A stretch of DNA of 64,000 nt from positions 868,001 through 932,000 of the forward strand of contig JARGSG010000197.1 of NCBI GenBank assembly GCA_030374805.1, in the 5' to 3' direction. The notes under the pieces were generated by a model. That model did no database searches. It saw nothing but the letters and a program-made list of their open reading frames with translations, and was not told the DNA's origin. The position numbers and the translations under genes were made by a program. This stretch comes from Gracilaria gracilis. Taxonomy: Eukaryota > Rhodophyta > Florideophyceae > Gracilariales > Gracilariaceae. Below are positions 10,000-22,287 of this stretch, piece by piece. Numbering within the stretch: the stretch's first letter is position 1; each line of letters opens with the position of its first letter.

Positions 10000-10760
10000 C
10001 AGAGTATTTACGATATACCTTCGTATCTTGATGTCTGGTCAGTGATTGTATTTTGATGGTAATGATTCATTATAATGAATATCAGAATCGGTTGTTTATC
10101 GTTTTCTCAAGGACTCCTTGATAATATGTCAGTTGCGGAATATCTGTACTTTACAAAAGGTTAATGTCCGGTCCTTGTACAATCTTGAACCTATTACAGG
10201 TACCAGAATGCTTCTTTCGTCTTTGGCTAGCACATCGAGCTCATGATTGATCCATTTCGGATTTGTGGGTTTTGTTCAGATCTTCCTTCGCCTTCAAAGG
10301 TGGAAATAATATATTTCTTAGGATATCTGCCAATTGCTGATGACGTGCCGTTGGTAACTACTTGGCAACTCTAGAGGAGTGACGCCAATGCGTGAACATC
10401 CTAAAGCCGTATGCTTCATATCCGGATGAACGGGTACAAAATCTTGCAACTAGGCAAGGTTACAGACTTAATTTCAACTCGTACAACATGAGTGTTTGAT
10501 GTGACTCGTCAAATATTTCTTGTCCAATTCTCAACGGAGCTTTTAAGTCAAGTTCCGGCGCCATTACTTAAAGACAATCTCCATGGGCGCTCAACCCAAA
10601 ACACTCTCAAAATCAAAGGTTGAATATCAAGCTGACATTCACGAGCGACCTTTTAACAGCTTCCCAAAGGTTGTGATGGTTTTGGAGGCGACGTCGTGAA
10701 ATCATGTTCTAAGCTGCTCAATCCAAATACGATGAGACTTCTTGTTCTCAAAGCGCGAAG
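10000..10760. other. Rab upstream region, nothing recognised
   Basis: This is AT-leaning intergenic sequence before the Rab start. No open frame above background, repeat or RNA was recognised. Confidence 0.4.
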
Positions 10761-11531
10761 ATGACGGACACTGGAACGCCTGCACAAGCCTCAGTGGAGT
10801 ACCATTATCTCTACAAGTTGCTTCTTATAGGGGATTCGGGCGTTGGAAAATCCTGTATTCTAACACGGTTCGCAGATTCCACTTACGAAGACAGTCAAAC
10901 AAGCACCATTGGCGTTGACTTCAAAATACGCACTATCGGGATTGACGATAAGAGAGTTAAGCTTCAAATATGGGACTCTGCTGGTCAAGAACGCTTTCGT
11001 ACAATTGCTGCTGCGTACTACAGAGGAGCTCATGGTGTAGGTATTGTGTTCGATATAACGGATGAGAAGAGCTTTCAAAGTGTAGAGGGATCATGGATTG
11101 AAGAGGTAGAGAATAACACAACTTCACCTGTTCGCACGCTTCTAATTGGGAACAAATGCGACCTGGAGAACGAACGTGAAGTAAACAGGGATGAAGCTGA
11201 AGCTCTTGCAAGAAAATACGGTATGAGCTATATCGAAACGTCTGCTAAAACAGCAGAGAACGTATTCGAGGCGTTTGTGACAATCTCCAAAGAGATTTAT
11301 GAAAGCAAGTAGGTTACTCACTCCACGCTTTTCCTTATGACTTTCTCGCCCTGTGTTTCGAAAACTAACCAACGTATATGGAATCTGGCCTCTTGGCTCT
11401 TCTTCAACGTCTGCGAATAATGTAGCAGCGTAAACGGCATAGTCTCCTTAGCCCAACAAATGGAAGCAATACGAGTAACGGATGACATGCGACTAGGCGA
11501 GAACGATAAACGCTCGAAATGTGGATGTTGA
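10761..11531 (+). CDS. Rab-family small GTPase (Rab1/Rab8 class), two exons
   Basis: This is a membrane-traffic GTPase. Seen: P-loop GDSGVGKS (24-31), switch I STIGVDFKI, switch II WDSAGQERFRT, base-binding NKCD and ETSAKT. The RabF-type signatures and the YYRGAHG run place it with the Ypt1/Rab1/Rab8 group that serves secretory transport. The first open frame stops after EIYES without any prenylation signal. A GT-AG intron from 11309 (GTAGGT) to 11428 (or 11425) joins exon 10761-11308 to 11429-11531, adding about 34 residues ending SKCGC, a proper CXC geranylgeranylation motif; the protein is then about 216 residues. The two acceptor choices differ by one Ser. The usual Thr of WDTAGQE is Ser here. 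Exact Rab class would need a tree. Confidence 0.94.
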
Positions 11532-13390
11532 GGAGCTTTGTAAATGTTTGAACGTTGTCTTCGCCTAGCGTCGATACAAGATGAAAAAGGCTAACTAGGG
11601 TTAGTGTGGGGGCACCGCATTAGGATGGCACATAAACCAACGAATGCAAAACGAACGCCCAGCGTAGGGATCGTCGTTCGGGCTGTATATATCCATCGCA
11701 ACATCCCTTATGAGGTTGTCTTCTTCCTTTTAATTGCGGACAGCAGTCCTTTATTGAGCTTATGTTGTTGCAGGTGGATTATAGTATGCGACCACGTCAA
11801 TTTTAAGTTCATGAGAAACTACCGAATGGAGCTCTCTGGCCTCTTTGCATTTTCTGAAGTCAAACTCATCCGTATCTGGACTGATAACTCCTGAATGCCT
11901 TTCGGCTGAGAATATGTGGAGGCTTGCTTGCTGCGCGAAGGAACTATAGTGTATAGTAGTGGCACAGCCTCGTACTCCGAAGTCGTTGTACTTGAATTCA
12001 CAGCTGGTTCGTTTTCGGTTCAGTACCAGAGCTTTGTATGACACTGTGAAATGTTATCAGTCAGAGTTGCGCTCTTGGAGGTAGATGTCCCTGGGAGAAG
12101 CTGTGCTCGTACAAGCACTCGAGAGAGGACAGTACAAAGTGCTCTACGATGCTGTAGTTGTTGTTTGTGGATAGTGCGTACGCCTATTCTTCGTAACGCG
12201 AGGGGCTTTCCATGGAGCGTTAATAACGTATATCATGTTGACATTTGCTTCAAAAACAAGCGACCACGCTCTGCGCTTTTCCTCACTCTTGTTTGCCTCC
12301 CTCATAGACGAGCATGCTTGTCAACATAAGCAGTGGTAGCTGAAGTAGAACATGGAACACGCAACGACGAGTTTCGTTCCCATAAGGCAATGAAGAACGG
12401 TTAGCAGATTATTAAGACAACGAGCTCGTATATAAAACTCATTTGTTCATTGATTCTGAAGATGTTTAGGCCCACAGCTTCAGGTGTATCCGGAATGCAG
12501 GGAATAATATGGGCTGTGGACCAATCGAAAACAGACTTGTACGGGGAATTCTAGTCATTCTGATCCGCGGTGACTTGGTCTTCGGCAGGACAACGTCTCA
12601 GATATGGATGAGACGAAATTGCTTGAATGACGGAGGGCGGAAGCAGTGACGGTTCGCACTGATGGACGGCGCTTTGGCAGCATTGCCAGACGGTTAGTTG
12701 TTCGTGGATGGCAGGCTCGGGGGGCACGTTCTCATGATTAAGATAAGTGCGTTCAACATAATTCGATCATCGAAGCCGACGTTGAAAGATGAACAGAGAT
12801 GGGGATCGTATCGAGATGCACGCACACGCATGTGGACCAGGTTTCCCCCAATGCGGACGCGCAGAACAGCGTTGCTTGCGCACGCCGCGCAACCGCAGTC
12901 GGCCAGCCAGCACTGGCACCCGGTCCGTTCGGTCAATTCGAGCGCTGTGCTTCACTGTAATGGCAGTGAAACAAAGCGTACTTTTCGCCGCTTTCAGTTC
13001 AATTTTGGGCGGCGCGGCCGTGTGCGGTGCACCACCGCTCGTAGCTCTCGAAGTTTCTCAAGCTTTTGCATTCAAATTGTTCTTTTTCGCGTCAGCGCGT
13101 GTAAGCACGTTCGCCACTCCGTTTTGCCACAGTTGCCAACGTCGAGCGCCCGTCACACGCGTACTTGAGAAGCCTTTCGCTGACCTCTCCCCCGCCTTCT
13201 TTCGGCTTCCACCAAACGCCGTCATCTTCGCCCCTTCCCCTCTCGCCGCCCGCCCGAATCCTTCCTTCACAACTTCATCCACTTTTTCCCAGAGCGCGCT
13301 GCGTACAACTAGCTCTCTCCCGAAGCTTTATCGACCCCCCGAGCGCCATTGCCGCTCGTTTCTCAGACTTGCCTTCCACCTTTCTCAACA
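11532..13390. other. intergenic between Rab and UBC genes
   Basis: There are 1.86 kb without a supported gene. Open frames (for example 11760-12044 minus, 12698-13168 and 12789-13400 plus) overlap each other and lack domains. From about 12,800 the sequence becomes GC- and pyrimidine-rich up to the UBC start, which fits a promoter and 5' untranslated region. Confidence 0.45.
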
Positions 13391-14289
<899 letters not shown>

Positions 14290-15836
14290 CATGCGTGATA
14301 TTTGCACAGAACTTGCCTTCTTCCCTGTTCCTTCGAAAATAGCTTTCTGAGGAGATCGTGAAGTTACCTGTACTGGCTTTGGCGTCAATTCTCATCTAGT
14401 CTCGTTGTATTGCAAGCAGGTGGCATTCTTGATGTAGAGTCGGACTTTGTGGTTCCCTGCGCAAGTTGCGACAGTTATGGAGTCTTCTTGTAGAGGAGTT
14501 ATGTACTTCCGGTTTTCGCAATTTGCTGATTCCGTTGTTTGGTAGTAAACAATCGTGTTGGTAGAGCCGTGCAGTAGAGCGTCTTGTGTTTGCTGCTTTC
14601 TGACTGAGTGACCGTTGAGTTCAGCGGGTGCAGGGATTGTGCCCATTCGCCTGCCACAGAAGTTTCGACCCATGTGATATGTTGCACGCATCCTTATCAA
14701 TCCAGCTTTGTCAGGCGAGTTCTTGTTCTATTAATATCGTGCAAGAAGACGAACTTCACTCCTTCGTATGGCGTTGAAGTTTCAACTGGCAGAAGTTATT
14801 CTGGTCGGCATATGACCTGGCCAGAAGTGACAATGTGTGTTTGCCGCGAAATACTCTCGTTGCACAGCGCCTTGTAAAGAAAGTTTCTGAAGTATGTAGT
14901 TTCAGAACAGAGGTATCAATTCCTGAAAGCTCTTGGGGTGAGGAGCATGTTATTGAAAGTGGTATCATTGATATATATCATGGATATCATATCCATCTCT
15001 ACATGTGTTCGAAAGCGCACCTATGCGGGAATATATGAAGTGTTCTGATTCAGCGCCCTTAGTTCAGGAACCAAGGCCTTTGTATTTACCTTCATAGTAG
15101 GCCAAGAGGCTTTCTTCACAGCTCGGAATTATACTGTTAGGATCACTGCGTACACAATCATAGCGGTTTAGGAGGTGAGAGAGCGTTTCTTCCAACAGAA
15201 ACGCGCTGCGGTATGTAGGAATTAGACTACCGCGCCCGTATCAGAGAGAGAGAGAGAGAGAGAGGAGGTGAATCACATATGAAGATGGAACCATGTACGT
15301 ATTATCTACTTCATCTGTCCAAATTCACAAACCCGCATTGTGGGGGAGGCGGGTTGTACAGATGGTACTGGTTGTACAGATGGTACTGGGTAGCGTTTCA
15401 CGGTGGGATAGCCCTCTCTCTCTCTTTTGTAGGGTGCGCTAGTCTAATTGTAACGTAGTGCAGAACGTTTCTGCTCGAAGAAACGTTTTCTCGTCAGGGA
15501 AGCCTGGGTGTCTAGCCCTCTATCTCTTCTTCTTCTTCTTTATTATGAGCGCGTACGCTAATTCCTCGTAACGCGTGGGGTTTGCTAAATACCTAGCCCT
15601 CTATAATTGTGGAAGGAGTTTCCTACGAACACAAATAAAACATGCTTACTGTGAACTCCGAACTAAAACGAGCTTACGACAAACACAATAAAACAACTAC
15701 GAACATAAGAAAGAAGCTCTGTGGAGAGCGGTTTCGCACCACAGTCGGAAGAAACCGATATATATCCACATGGAATTGTTAGTCAAGTATGGTTTCAAGT
15801 CGATAGTTTAGGGTTGCTCCACTGTCGTCCTCTCTC

Positions 15837-15842
<6 letters not shown>
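14290..15842. other. gene-poor stretch with simple repeats
   Basis: A 102-codon minus-strand frame at 14392-14700 is unrecognised and not called. The stretch holds an (AG)n run at 15243-15264 and an 18-base tandem duplication (GGTTGTACAGATGGTACT) at 15352-15387. The phrase TAGCCCTCT recurs near 15408, 15513 and 15595, suggesting decayed repeats flanking the hAT remnant. Confidence 0.5.

Positions 15843-15886
<44 letters not shown>
15843..15886. repeat. (CT)22 microsatellite
   Basis: A perfect dinucleotide run of 44 bases lies 35 bases past the stop end of the hAT transposase remnant, on its 3' side. Confidence 0.95.
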
Positions 15887-15887
<1 letters not shown>

Positions 15888-15920
15888 ACTTACGCAGACG
15901 CCCTCAATGGCATCCCTCTC

Positions 15921-17364
15921 TTAGGCTTGGCCTGTGGTGTCCTTTTTCGTCGAGTGATACGCTTTTTGGACCATCTGCATGCTCCAAAACCTTTTGTTCA
16001 TCCTCAAAAACAGTATTGACTCCAAAACAGAATGGTGTACCTCCACAATGTCGCCTCTCAACATATTCCAGGCAATAGACAAGAATTGATCCACCTCTGG
16101 AGCGGAACCAAAAATGAAATCACAATTTCTGTACACAAACCCACTTCTCGGGAATTTCCGTCTCTTCCTTCTTTCGAGACGCTGTTCGTAGGTATCTGGG
16201 TGCGACCCTTCTTCCGTCACCCCCACAGTAGGCTCCGCATTAGTACAACGAAGGCACTTGCAGGCTTTCCTCTCTTCAGGAGTTATCAAGAGAGACTGAT
16301 CACTCTGAATTTTACACACCCCGCTTTCGAAATCGCGATACTTCAGTATTTCAGCGTCTGTTGCAATGTACTTCTTCATAAGAGAACAGCGATAAAACAG
16401 GGATTTAGTATCGTTGAAACCAGCTTCGACGTCTTCAACAAGCATCTCAAGGGCGTTTTGACATTCGTAGAGCGAAAGCCTGCCCTCTTTTAAATACTTC
16501 GAGGCGCGCTGGATTTCCAACAGATTCCTGCGAAACCGGTGAGCGTCAGTCCTGAAAAGAGAACTGGAGCTATCAAAATCATAAACCTCGACAACCTCGT
16601 CTAGAATGTACAACATACAACATCGTTTCCAACATGTTTGCTCGGTAAGATTGCGACCATCTTGTCGCGTGATGTCTATGCGGACGTAAATTAATGGCAT
16701 CGGAGATAGACTTCATGTCTCTTGGTTGCTCTTCGCGCCCCCTCATGATCTTGTGACACAGAACGATAACCATTTCCACATCCAGAACAAAACTAGCCAT
16801 GTAATTCACTTCTAGGTTTAATAAGTTGCTCTTGCATGCCACATGCGGAATTCCGAGATACTCCGAGACAATCATATTAACCCTATTGGTGGGTGCTGTT
16901 TGTCATATAGCCCACGTCGATGTCATGACTCCATAGAAAGACAAAACTTTCTCAATTTGTTCGGCACGAACCTCTGCAGATAGAGATATATCGAATCCAT
17001 CAGCTTCCTTTGCTTCTGGATATTCATAAGGAAACTTTGGATCCACGTTCAATATTGGTGAACAAGAGAGGAAGGCCAACCTCGCACCTCCATCATTTGG
17101 AATATCTTCGGCCCAATGGGAGGTAGGACTGCTCATATACGATGCAAATAATCCGATGTAGTGAACACCGCTCCAACTCCAACCGCCGTGCGAAATAGCT
17201 CCACATTGCGAGCCCTTCAGTTCTTCTCTAATCTCATTTTCTACCAGCTTCTCAAGCTTCAAAAGGACTTCCACGATCGTTTTCTCAGTAAACTTTTCAT
17301 GATGTCTTGAAAAGGATCGAAATTCTATATCCTCCACAATTGAAAGTGGTAAGTTGGTAGGCAA
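15921..17364 (-). pseudogene. decayed hAT-superfamily transposase
   Basis: Minus-strand pieces in three frames follow the order of a hAT transposase. The first piece (17364-16903) has a helical lead, then SHGGWSWSGVHYIGLFASYM, where hAT enzymes have the catalytic Asp of H/TDGW; here it is Gly. The middle piece (about 16875-16580) has LGIPHVACKSNLLNLEVNYM and ISDAINLRPHRHHATRWS, the usual second block. The third (16700-15921) ends in APEVDQFLSIAWNMLRG and LESILFLRMNKRFW, the C-terminal dimerisation helix pattern. At least two frameshifts separate the blocks. No BED finger or clear terminal inverted repeats were located. It is a dead copy. Confidence 0.85.
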
Positions 17365-18600
17365 TTAACCTAAGGTAATCGTAAAGGGCATTTTCCTCTG
17401 GCGACATCTCAGCTACATCAGGCTTGAAGTAGGTATCTTCTGTCAGTGTTTGTTAGCTTGATGGTCTCTTTTACAGTACACAGAGACGCCTAGTAGAGAG
17501 GTCGTAACCTTTATCTGTATATATCATGACGAAGTAACAAATCATGGGCGAACGATGTTACTTGCTGGCCAACGTCTTGGGTTCTCCCACAAGGATATAA
17601 ACTAGCACGTACATTCCTTGATTTAGCCTCGGTGTGCTTTCTTTTGAGTGTCATGAAGATGGATTCCCGAAGAACTGGAGAATGTCTTAAAGAAATGGAT
17701 TGGTAGTTGTCGAAAACGGAGGAACAGCCAGAACAGAAGTAAAGCACGCATGCGACAGAAGTAGTTGGCACACAGAGCGTCGATAGCCATGGCAACTGAA
17801 CTGCGGAGCGGTTTGTGCAATATCTACCTTCCTGGGCGGGGCAAAGTGGAACAGCTTTCAAAAAATCGTTGCAATCAGCTTGAAATCATAATAATTGGTA
17901 CATTGCTGGACACGTTTTCTGATTTTTTGGCTTTATGTGACTTTTTGGCTTTATTTCGGTATGAGTCTTTTAGATTAGTTTACCGCACTGGCTATTTCGC
18001 GTATTTCTGCTCTTAAATGGTTAAATTTCTGTTCTTGGGAATAGCAAAAAGCTACATATATGTCACAGTTATAAAACAGCTTGTTCCAAATTACCCTTCA
18101 AAAAAACTAGTGCACTTTTTGGCACTGTATTTTTTGGCATACCAAAAAGCAACCTATTTTGGTTCAGGTTCGACAGTCTTGTTCGCCCCCACAACATTTT
18201 GAATGAAATGACTACCTTCGGTATACTTTCCAAAGATTATTGCCGAAGAAGATGACGGAGTGTCAAAGAAGCGATATGGCTATTTTAAAATTAATTAAAA
18301 GTTACAAAATGTATTTTAGCTGCTTTGACAATCTTCATATTCTGAACAGTTATGAAACAAGCAATGTTCAAAATTAACCGTTGTTCAGCTTTACCCTTAC
18401 CTAGAAGGTAGATCTCTATGTGACAGTTTATTTTAATGGGTGAATTCGGAAATTCCCAGATCGTCAACTCGTCAAATACCTTCCTCGGGCAGGTATTGTG
18501 GTGAAGTATTTTGTTCACAAGCGGGGGGAGTCAATGTTCTAGTGCACACTAGGCTACGCAAAAATCTCGCCATTTTCACTTCATAACGTTTAAACGGTAC
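17365..18600. other. AT-rich gene-free stretch
   Basis: No supported gene was found. Composition turns AT-rich from about 17,850. The phrases 'ctttttggc' and 'tttttggca' recur near 17,920-18,140. It probably contains unrecognised repeat debris. Confidence 0.4.
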
Positions 18601-18609
18601 AGATAATTA

Positions 18610-18690
18610 CTGCAATTAGTGTAGGTGCCAAAATAGTGTAAGCACATAAATTAGAGTGGCCCACACTAATTCATGAGAGTTCAACTGGAA
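18610..18690. repeat. cluster of TAGTGTRGG/CCCACACTA palindromic motifs (left)
   Basis: Motifs TAGTGTAGGTGCC, TAGTGTAAG and AGTGGCCCACACTA follow each other. The same sequence pattern, including a trailing TGAGAGTTCAACTGGAA-like phrase, recurs at 24,130-24,195. These resemble ends of the pogo-like element at 22,288-24,080 and are read as relics of small related elements with TA target sites. Confidence 0.6.
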
Positions 18691-18861
18691 TAGGCCTTTT
18701 TAATTAAGAATTTCTTCCTTATTTTCTAAGCCTCCGAATGCAGGCCGTTTCTAATTTTCAAACTAAGCGTGATTTCTTAATCTGCAACCGTTTTCTCCTT
18801 ATTCCGTAGTACGTTTGAATGGTTGTCAGCTGTATCACCACAACCGTAGAGCTCTTGCAGC

Positions 18862-20945
18862 ATGGAACTAGGAGAGGTAGCTTTGCTGCCACTTCTGCTT
18901 TTTGAACAGATTCAGCAAACCGCAAAACATAAAGAAACTCTGGTACAGCAGAGAGCAATTTTAAACAGGACGGCGGACACAGATGAGCATCAACACAAAT
19001 TCGGCACTATTTCTTATCATCCAGGACGACAAAATGCAGTCACAAGATCTAAACCTCTTTACGCGAAGTGTTCGTTGTCATTTGTGTACTACAATATACG
19101 CAATCAAGACCCAGATATATCCTTGTTCAGCGAATCAGTTCATAAATCTAGAGAGACTTTTGATGAGCTCCATAAACCTGTTTATGTAGAATTGTAGCAA
19201 TCAATTGACGTCCAAGATCAGCACTTTGGTGTAACGCGTATACCTCGTCGTAGGAGACTAAAAACACATGAAATATTGTTCATGTTTCTTGACTTGTTTG
19301 GTGGCTCTAATGAAAGTGGAGTCGGTGTAGAGCGGATGGGGTATAAATATGGTGTTTCCCCGGGATCTGTTTCAAATTACTTTCGACATGTTCTATATGC
19401 TTTATATAAGTGCCGGTATGAACTTGAACCAAGACTAATCAAATGGCCGGACGAGGAAGAAATGACGCAAGTGGAAAACCTTATTCTTGGATTCCTAAAA
19501 TGCGTCTTCTTTGTAGATGGCAACTAGAACTGCCGTTGGAGACCCGGACAGAATTCAGAGCAAGAGCGAGCTAACCATGGATATAAAGAGGCGCATGGTT
19601 GGTCTATTTTATTTTACTGTGGTCTGTTCGGGCGTTTCATCCAAGTTGAGATATCTGACAACGGAGCTGATAGGGACCAAAATATGTATACATTCTCCGA
19701 AGTCTACAGAGATCCTGACGCCTTCTTGTCTCACGGAAAACACAGTATGGCTGAAATGGGGTTTGGTAGGAGTGGCGCGCGGATAGTCCCATATAAACTG
19801 AAAGACAACACTCCTTGGAGGCAATTTGAGGTACGTAGTTAATTTCCGCATCATGCGTTAGTAGATATATATGAGCTACACCGCTATTAGCGTGTCGCCT
19901 CGCTGAGGTAATTTCCACACATGTACACGTGGATTGCACGGCTCGAGGCGCCGCTTAGCGGGTGTGACTAGCACACGTGTAGTACGGATATGCCAGAGGC
20001 AGTGCACCCAGCATTGCTGTATTTACTTAGATATTTTATAGATTATTTTGCCCGGCGCGCCCACTGTCAGTGGTGCGCCGAGCTCAGTACTTAGAGGGTT
20101 GAGCACCGCTCCCCAAGTAAACTGCCCCTTGCCAAGCAAGGGCTTCTGGCTCTAACTATAACGCCTTCGAAAATTGTTCACCTCCAAGTGGAGTGACGAC
20201 TGCGTTGTTCACGTACAGTTACCCACCCTTGTGGCGCTCAGAGTATAACCACTATTTGTGTGTCTCGTTCCGACCTATTGTCGTATACTCGCCCCTGTAT
20301 TGGGTTTGCTTTACTCTCTCTCTCTTCCCCACTCTAGTGGTTTGCTTTCTCCCCTTTTTGGGTTTGCCTTTTTGCCCTGTTCTCAGTGGCCCGTTTCCGA
20401 CACCTTGTCGTTGCCGTGCTACTCTCCTTCGAGGACTCATCTCGTGACCGTGTGAACACGTGGATCTCTACCGACTACTAATCAGCCTAACGCTCCGACA
20501 CTTGTCGTGGTGGTTTGACCTCGGATTTACACCCGGCTTAGCTGTGTCATTCCCGGAGTGCTCCGTTCGCTGTGCTGCCCTGTCGAGGGGAAGATTCCGA
20601 ACGTCTTCGTGAGCCTACGCTTTTCCCGCCAAAGGCGTTGCTCTACATAAACGTAACGAAAGCACCAGTTGGATGTACCGGAGTTTGTACAATAGGTACA
20701 TTAGAAAATAGAGGACGGTGAATGAGTGGGGGATAGGGTTCATCAACAACAGGTACCGTTCATTTCTAGGCAAATGGCCCTTCGAGAAAGACCTCTTTCC
20801 CATAGCGTGTAACACTGCAGCGTTGCTCTGCAACTGGTTGTTCCAAGCACGAGGGTTTGCGCTACAACCGCGATCGCGGTATGAAGAAAAACTAGCGCGC
20901 CATTCAGCCAGGGAAGATGACGAGTTAGATATTCTTCTTTCCTAA
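18862..20945 (+). pseudogene. Harbinger/DDE_4 transposase relic, split by an insertion
   Basis: From a Met at 18862 the frame gives a helical N-terminus, THEILFMFLDLFGG, the helix-turn-helix-like YGVSPGSVSNYFRHVL, and FVDG with the first catalytic Asp. It continues past stops through HGYKEAHGWSILFYCG, the second Asp region (FSEVYRDPDAFLSHG) and PYKLKDNTPW. The last block, VNEWGIGFINNRYRSFLGKW with the catalytic Glu and WPFEKDLFPIACNTAALLCNW, is found only after an ~860-base insertion. In-frame stops at about 19195 and 19525 and local frameshifts make it inactive. It belongs to a different subfamily from the transposase at 27,915-28,886. Confidence 0.85.
19835..20694. mobile_element. ~860-base insertion of unknown class, flanked by GGTAC
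   Basis: GGTAC occurs on both sides (19830-19834 and 20695-20699), exactly where the Harbinger transposase is interrupted, so this looks like an insertion with a 5-base target duplication. The insert has no open frame of note and no obvious inverted ends. A 5-base duplication and the size would fit a solo LTR, but the ends are not TG/CA, so the class stays open. Confidence 0.55.
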
Positions 20946-20949
20946 ACCA

Positions 20950-22059
20950 CTAAAGAGTCTCGGGCAGCGGCGAGCGCCAAGTCCGCGGCGATGGAAGCCG
21001 TAGGCGACCGGAGCGAAGGACTTCATCTCCCTTCTCTTCCTGTGTGCTAACCATGACGGTGGCAGAATCTTGGACTAACTCAGGGTCCATGTCGAGGGGC
21101 GCAGAGGGAAGTTGGGCCGGCAGGGGTGTGGCAGGTTCCGTGACTTCAAGGTTGTTGCTTCGAGCAAAAAAAGCAACCAAAATTCCAAACTGTTCACTCT
21201 GTCGTCTCTGCAGTGATGCACTCGCGCTTGCAGTGTTTGCTATTCGCGTTTGAGCACGATGGTTCTGAACCTCTGCTGCCATCCTGCGACGCTCTCTTGA
21301 CTTACGTTCCTCGTCAACACGACATTTGTTCTCTTCAAACACTTCCTCTCGTTCTCTGTTTCGCTTTTGTTTGTCTGCTCTCGATTCGCGATTACGCAAC
21401 AAAGCCCTATCAGCACCATCGTCGGTTCTCAAGCTTCTTTTAGATGCTTCATGTCGATAGTCTAAGACAGCCTGATCCAGGACGTGCGTTGCATCGTTTT
21501 CTACCCCTCTTGCGGCCGCGATTGGTCCGTCTGAAACCTCCTGGCGTTCATCGGTGTCTATCTGTATTTTCTTTGACATGTCAGAGAGAGAATTGAATGT
21601 ATGTCTTATGTTCTCACTGGTAACGTGCGACATGTAATCTTTTCTCCAGTTCATGTTAAAACGCCGTTTCTCCTCCATAAGAACAGCGTCTGTCACATGG
21701 CGGTTGCGGGCACTCGTTGCTCAGCGAGAGCACGTGTTTTCCAACTTCTTCTGCTTTTGCAGTGGCGCACCGTTTGCGATAAGTAAGCGTAGCATCCACT
21801 TCTTTTCTACTTTATTCATAACAAAACGAAGTGGCGGGCGTCGTGTTTGATGTGATTTTGAGCGTAAGATGGTTGCCGGCGGTTGCAACTCGACGGTGCT
21901 GTGTACCTGCGGTTCAAACGCTGGAAGGGGTACCAAACCGGCAGCGAGATTATCAGTAGGAGATGATTCAAGCTCATCGTTTGCGTGGGCTTTGTTTGAC
22001 GGTTGTGACTTCTGTTGGGTCTCCCGTGACATCTCGTTTGGGATGGAATCTATCTCCAA
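20950..22059 (-). pseudogene. accessory ORF of Harbinger element 1 (charged coiled-coil protein)
   Basis: I do not recognise a domain. The main frame (21696-20950, 248 codons) is highly charged, with a long Arg/Glu-rich coiled coil (KQKRNREREEVFEENKCRVD, then ERKSRERRRMAAEVQNH) and a Pro-rich acidic tail. An upstream frame (22059-21721) probably belongs to it, separated by a frameshift or intron. It sits tail to tail with the transposase and ends four bases from it, the same arrangement as DUF6818 gene and transposase in element 2. It is therefore likely the DNA-binding partner protein of the element, though its N-terminal Myb-like part is not evident. Confidence 0.5.
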
Positions 22060-22287
22060 AATGTTGGGTCGCTATGTCCGCTGGAGATTAAAGGGACGGC
22101 GACATAAGCTTAAGGATTAGCAAGCAGGCGCGTCGCAGTCTCCTACTTCTTTCCTTATTTTGAAATAAGCCCTCCATTGAAGATTTTAGCTTTGGTTATT
22201 TTAACAGCGGTTGTCGTTCATCCTTATCTTATTTCAAAAATAAGCCTCATTTTCCTTAGTTAAACAGGCCTAATGCGAACACAAATA

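Larger units (their letters stand above)
18693..22270. mobile_element. PIF/Harbinger-type element 1 (decayed), with its own nested insertion
   Basis: Terminal inverted repeats GGCCTTTTTAATTAAG (from 18693) and, at the other end, CTTAGTTAAACAGGCC (to 22270) match at all but two positions. They begin with GGCC, usual for Harbinger. Between them are a plus-strand transposase relic (18862-20945) and a minus-strand accessory ORF (22059-20950), arranged tail to tail. The element abuts the pogo-like element 17 bases further right. Confidence 0.75.

Noticed and set aside
14392-14700. 102-codon minus-strand frame after the UBC gene
   Set aside because: No domain, no splice partner, and surrounded by repeat debris.
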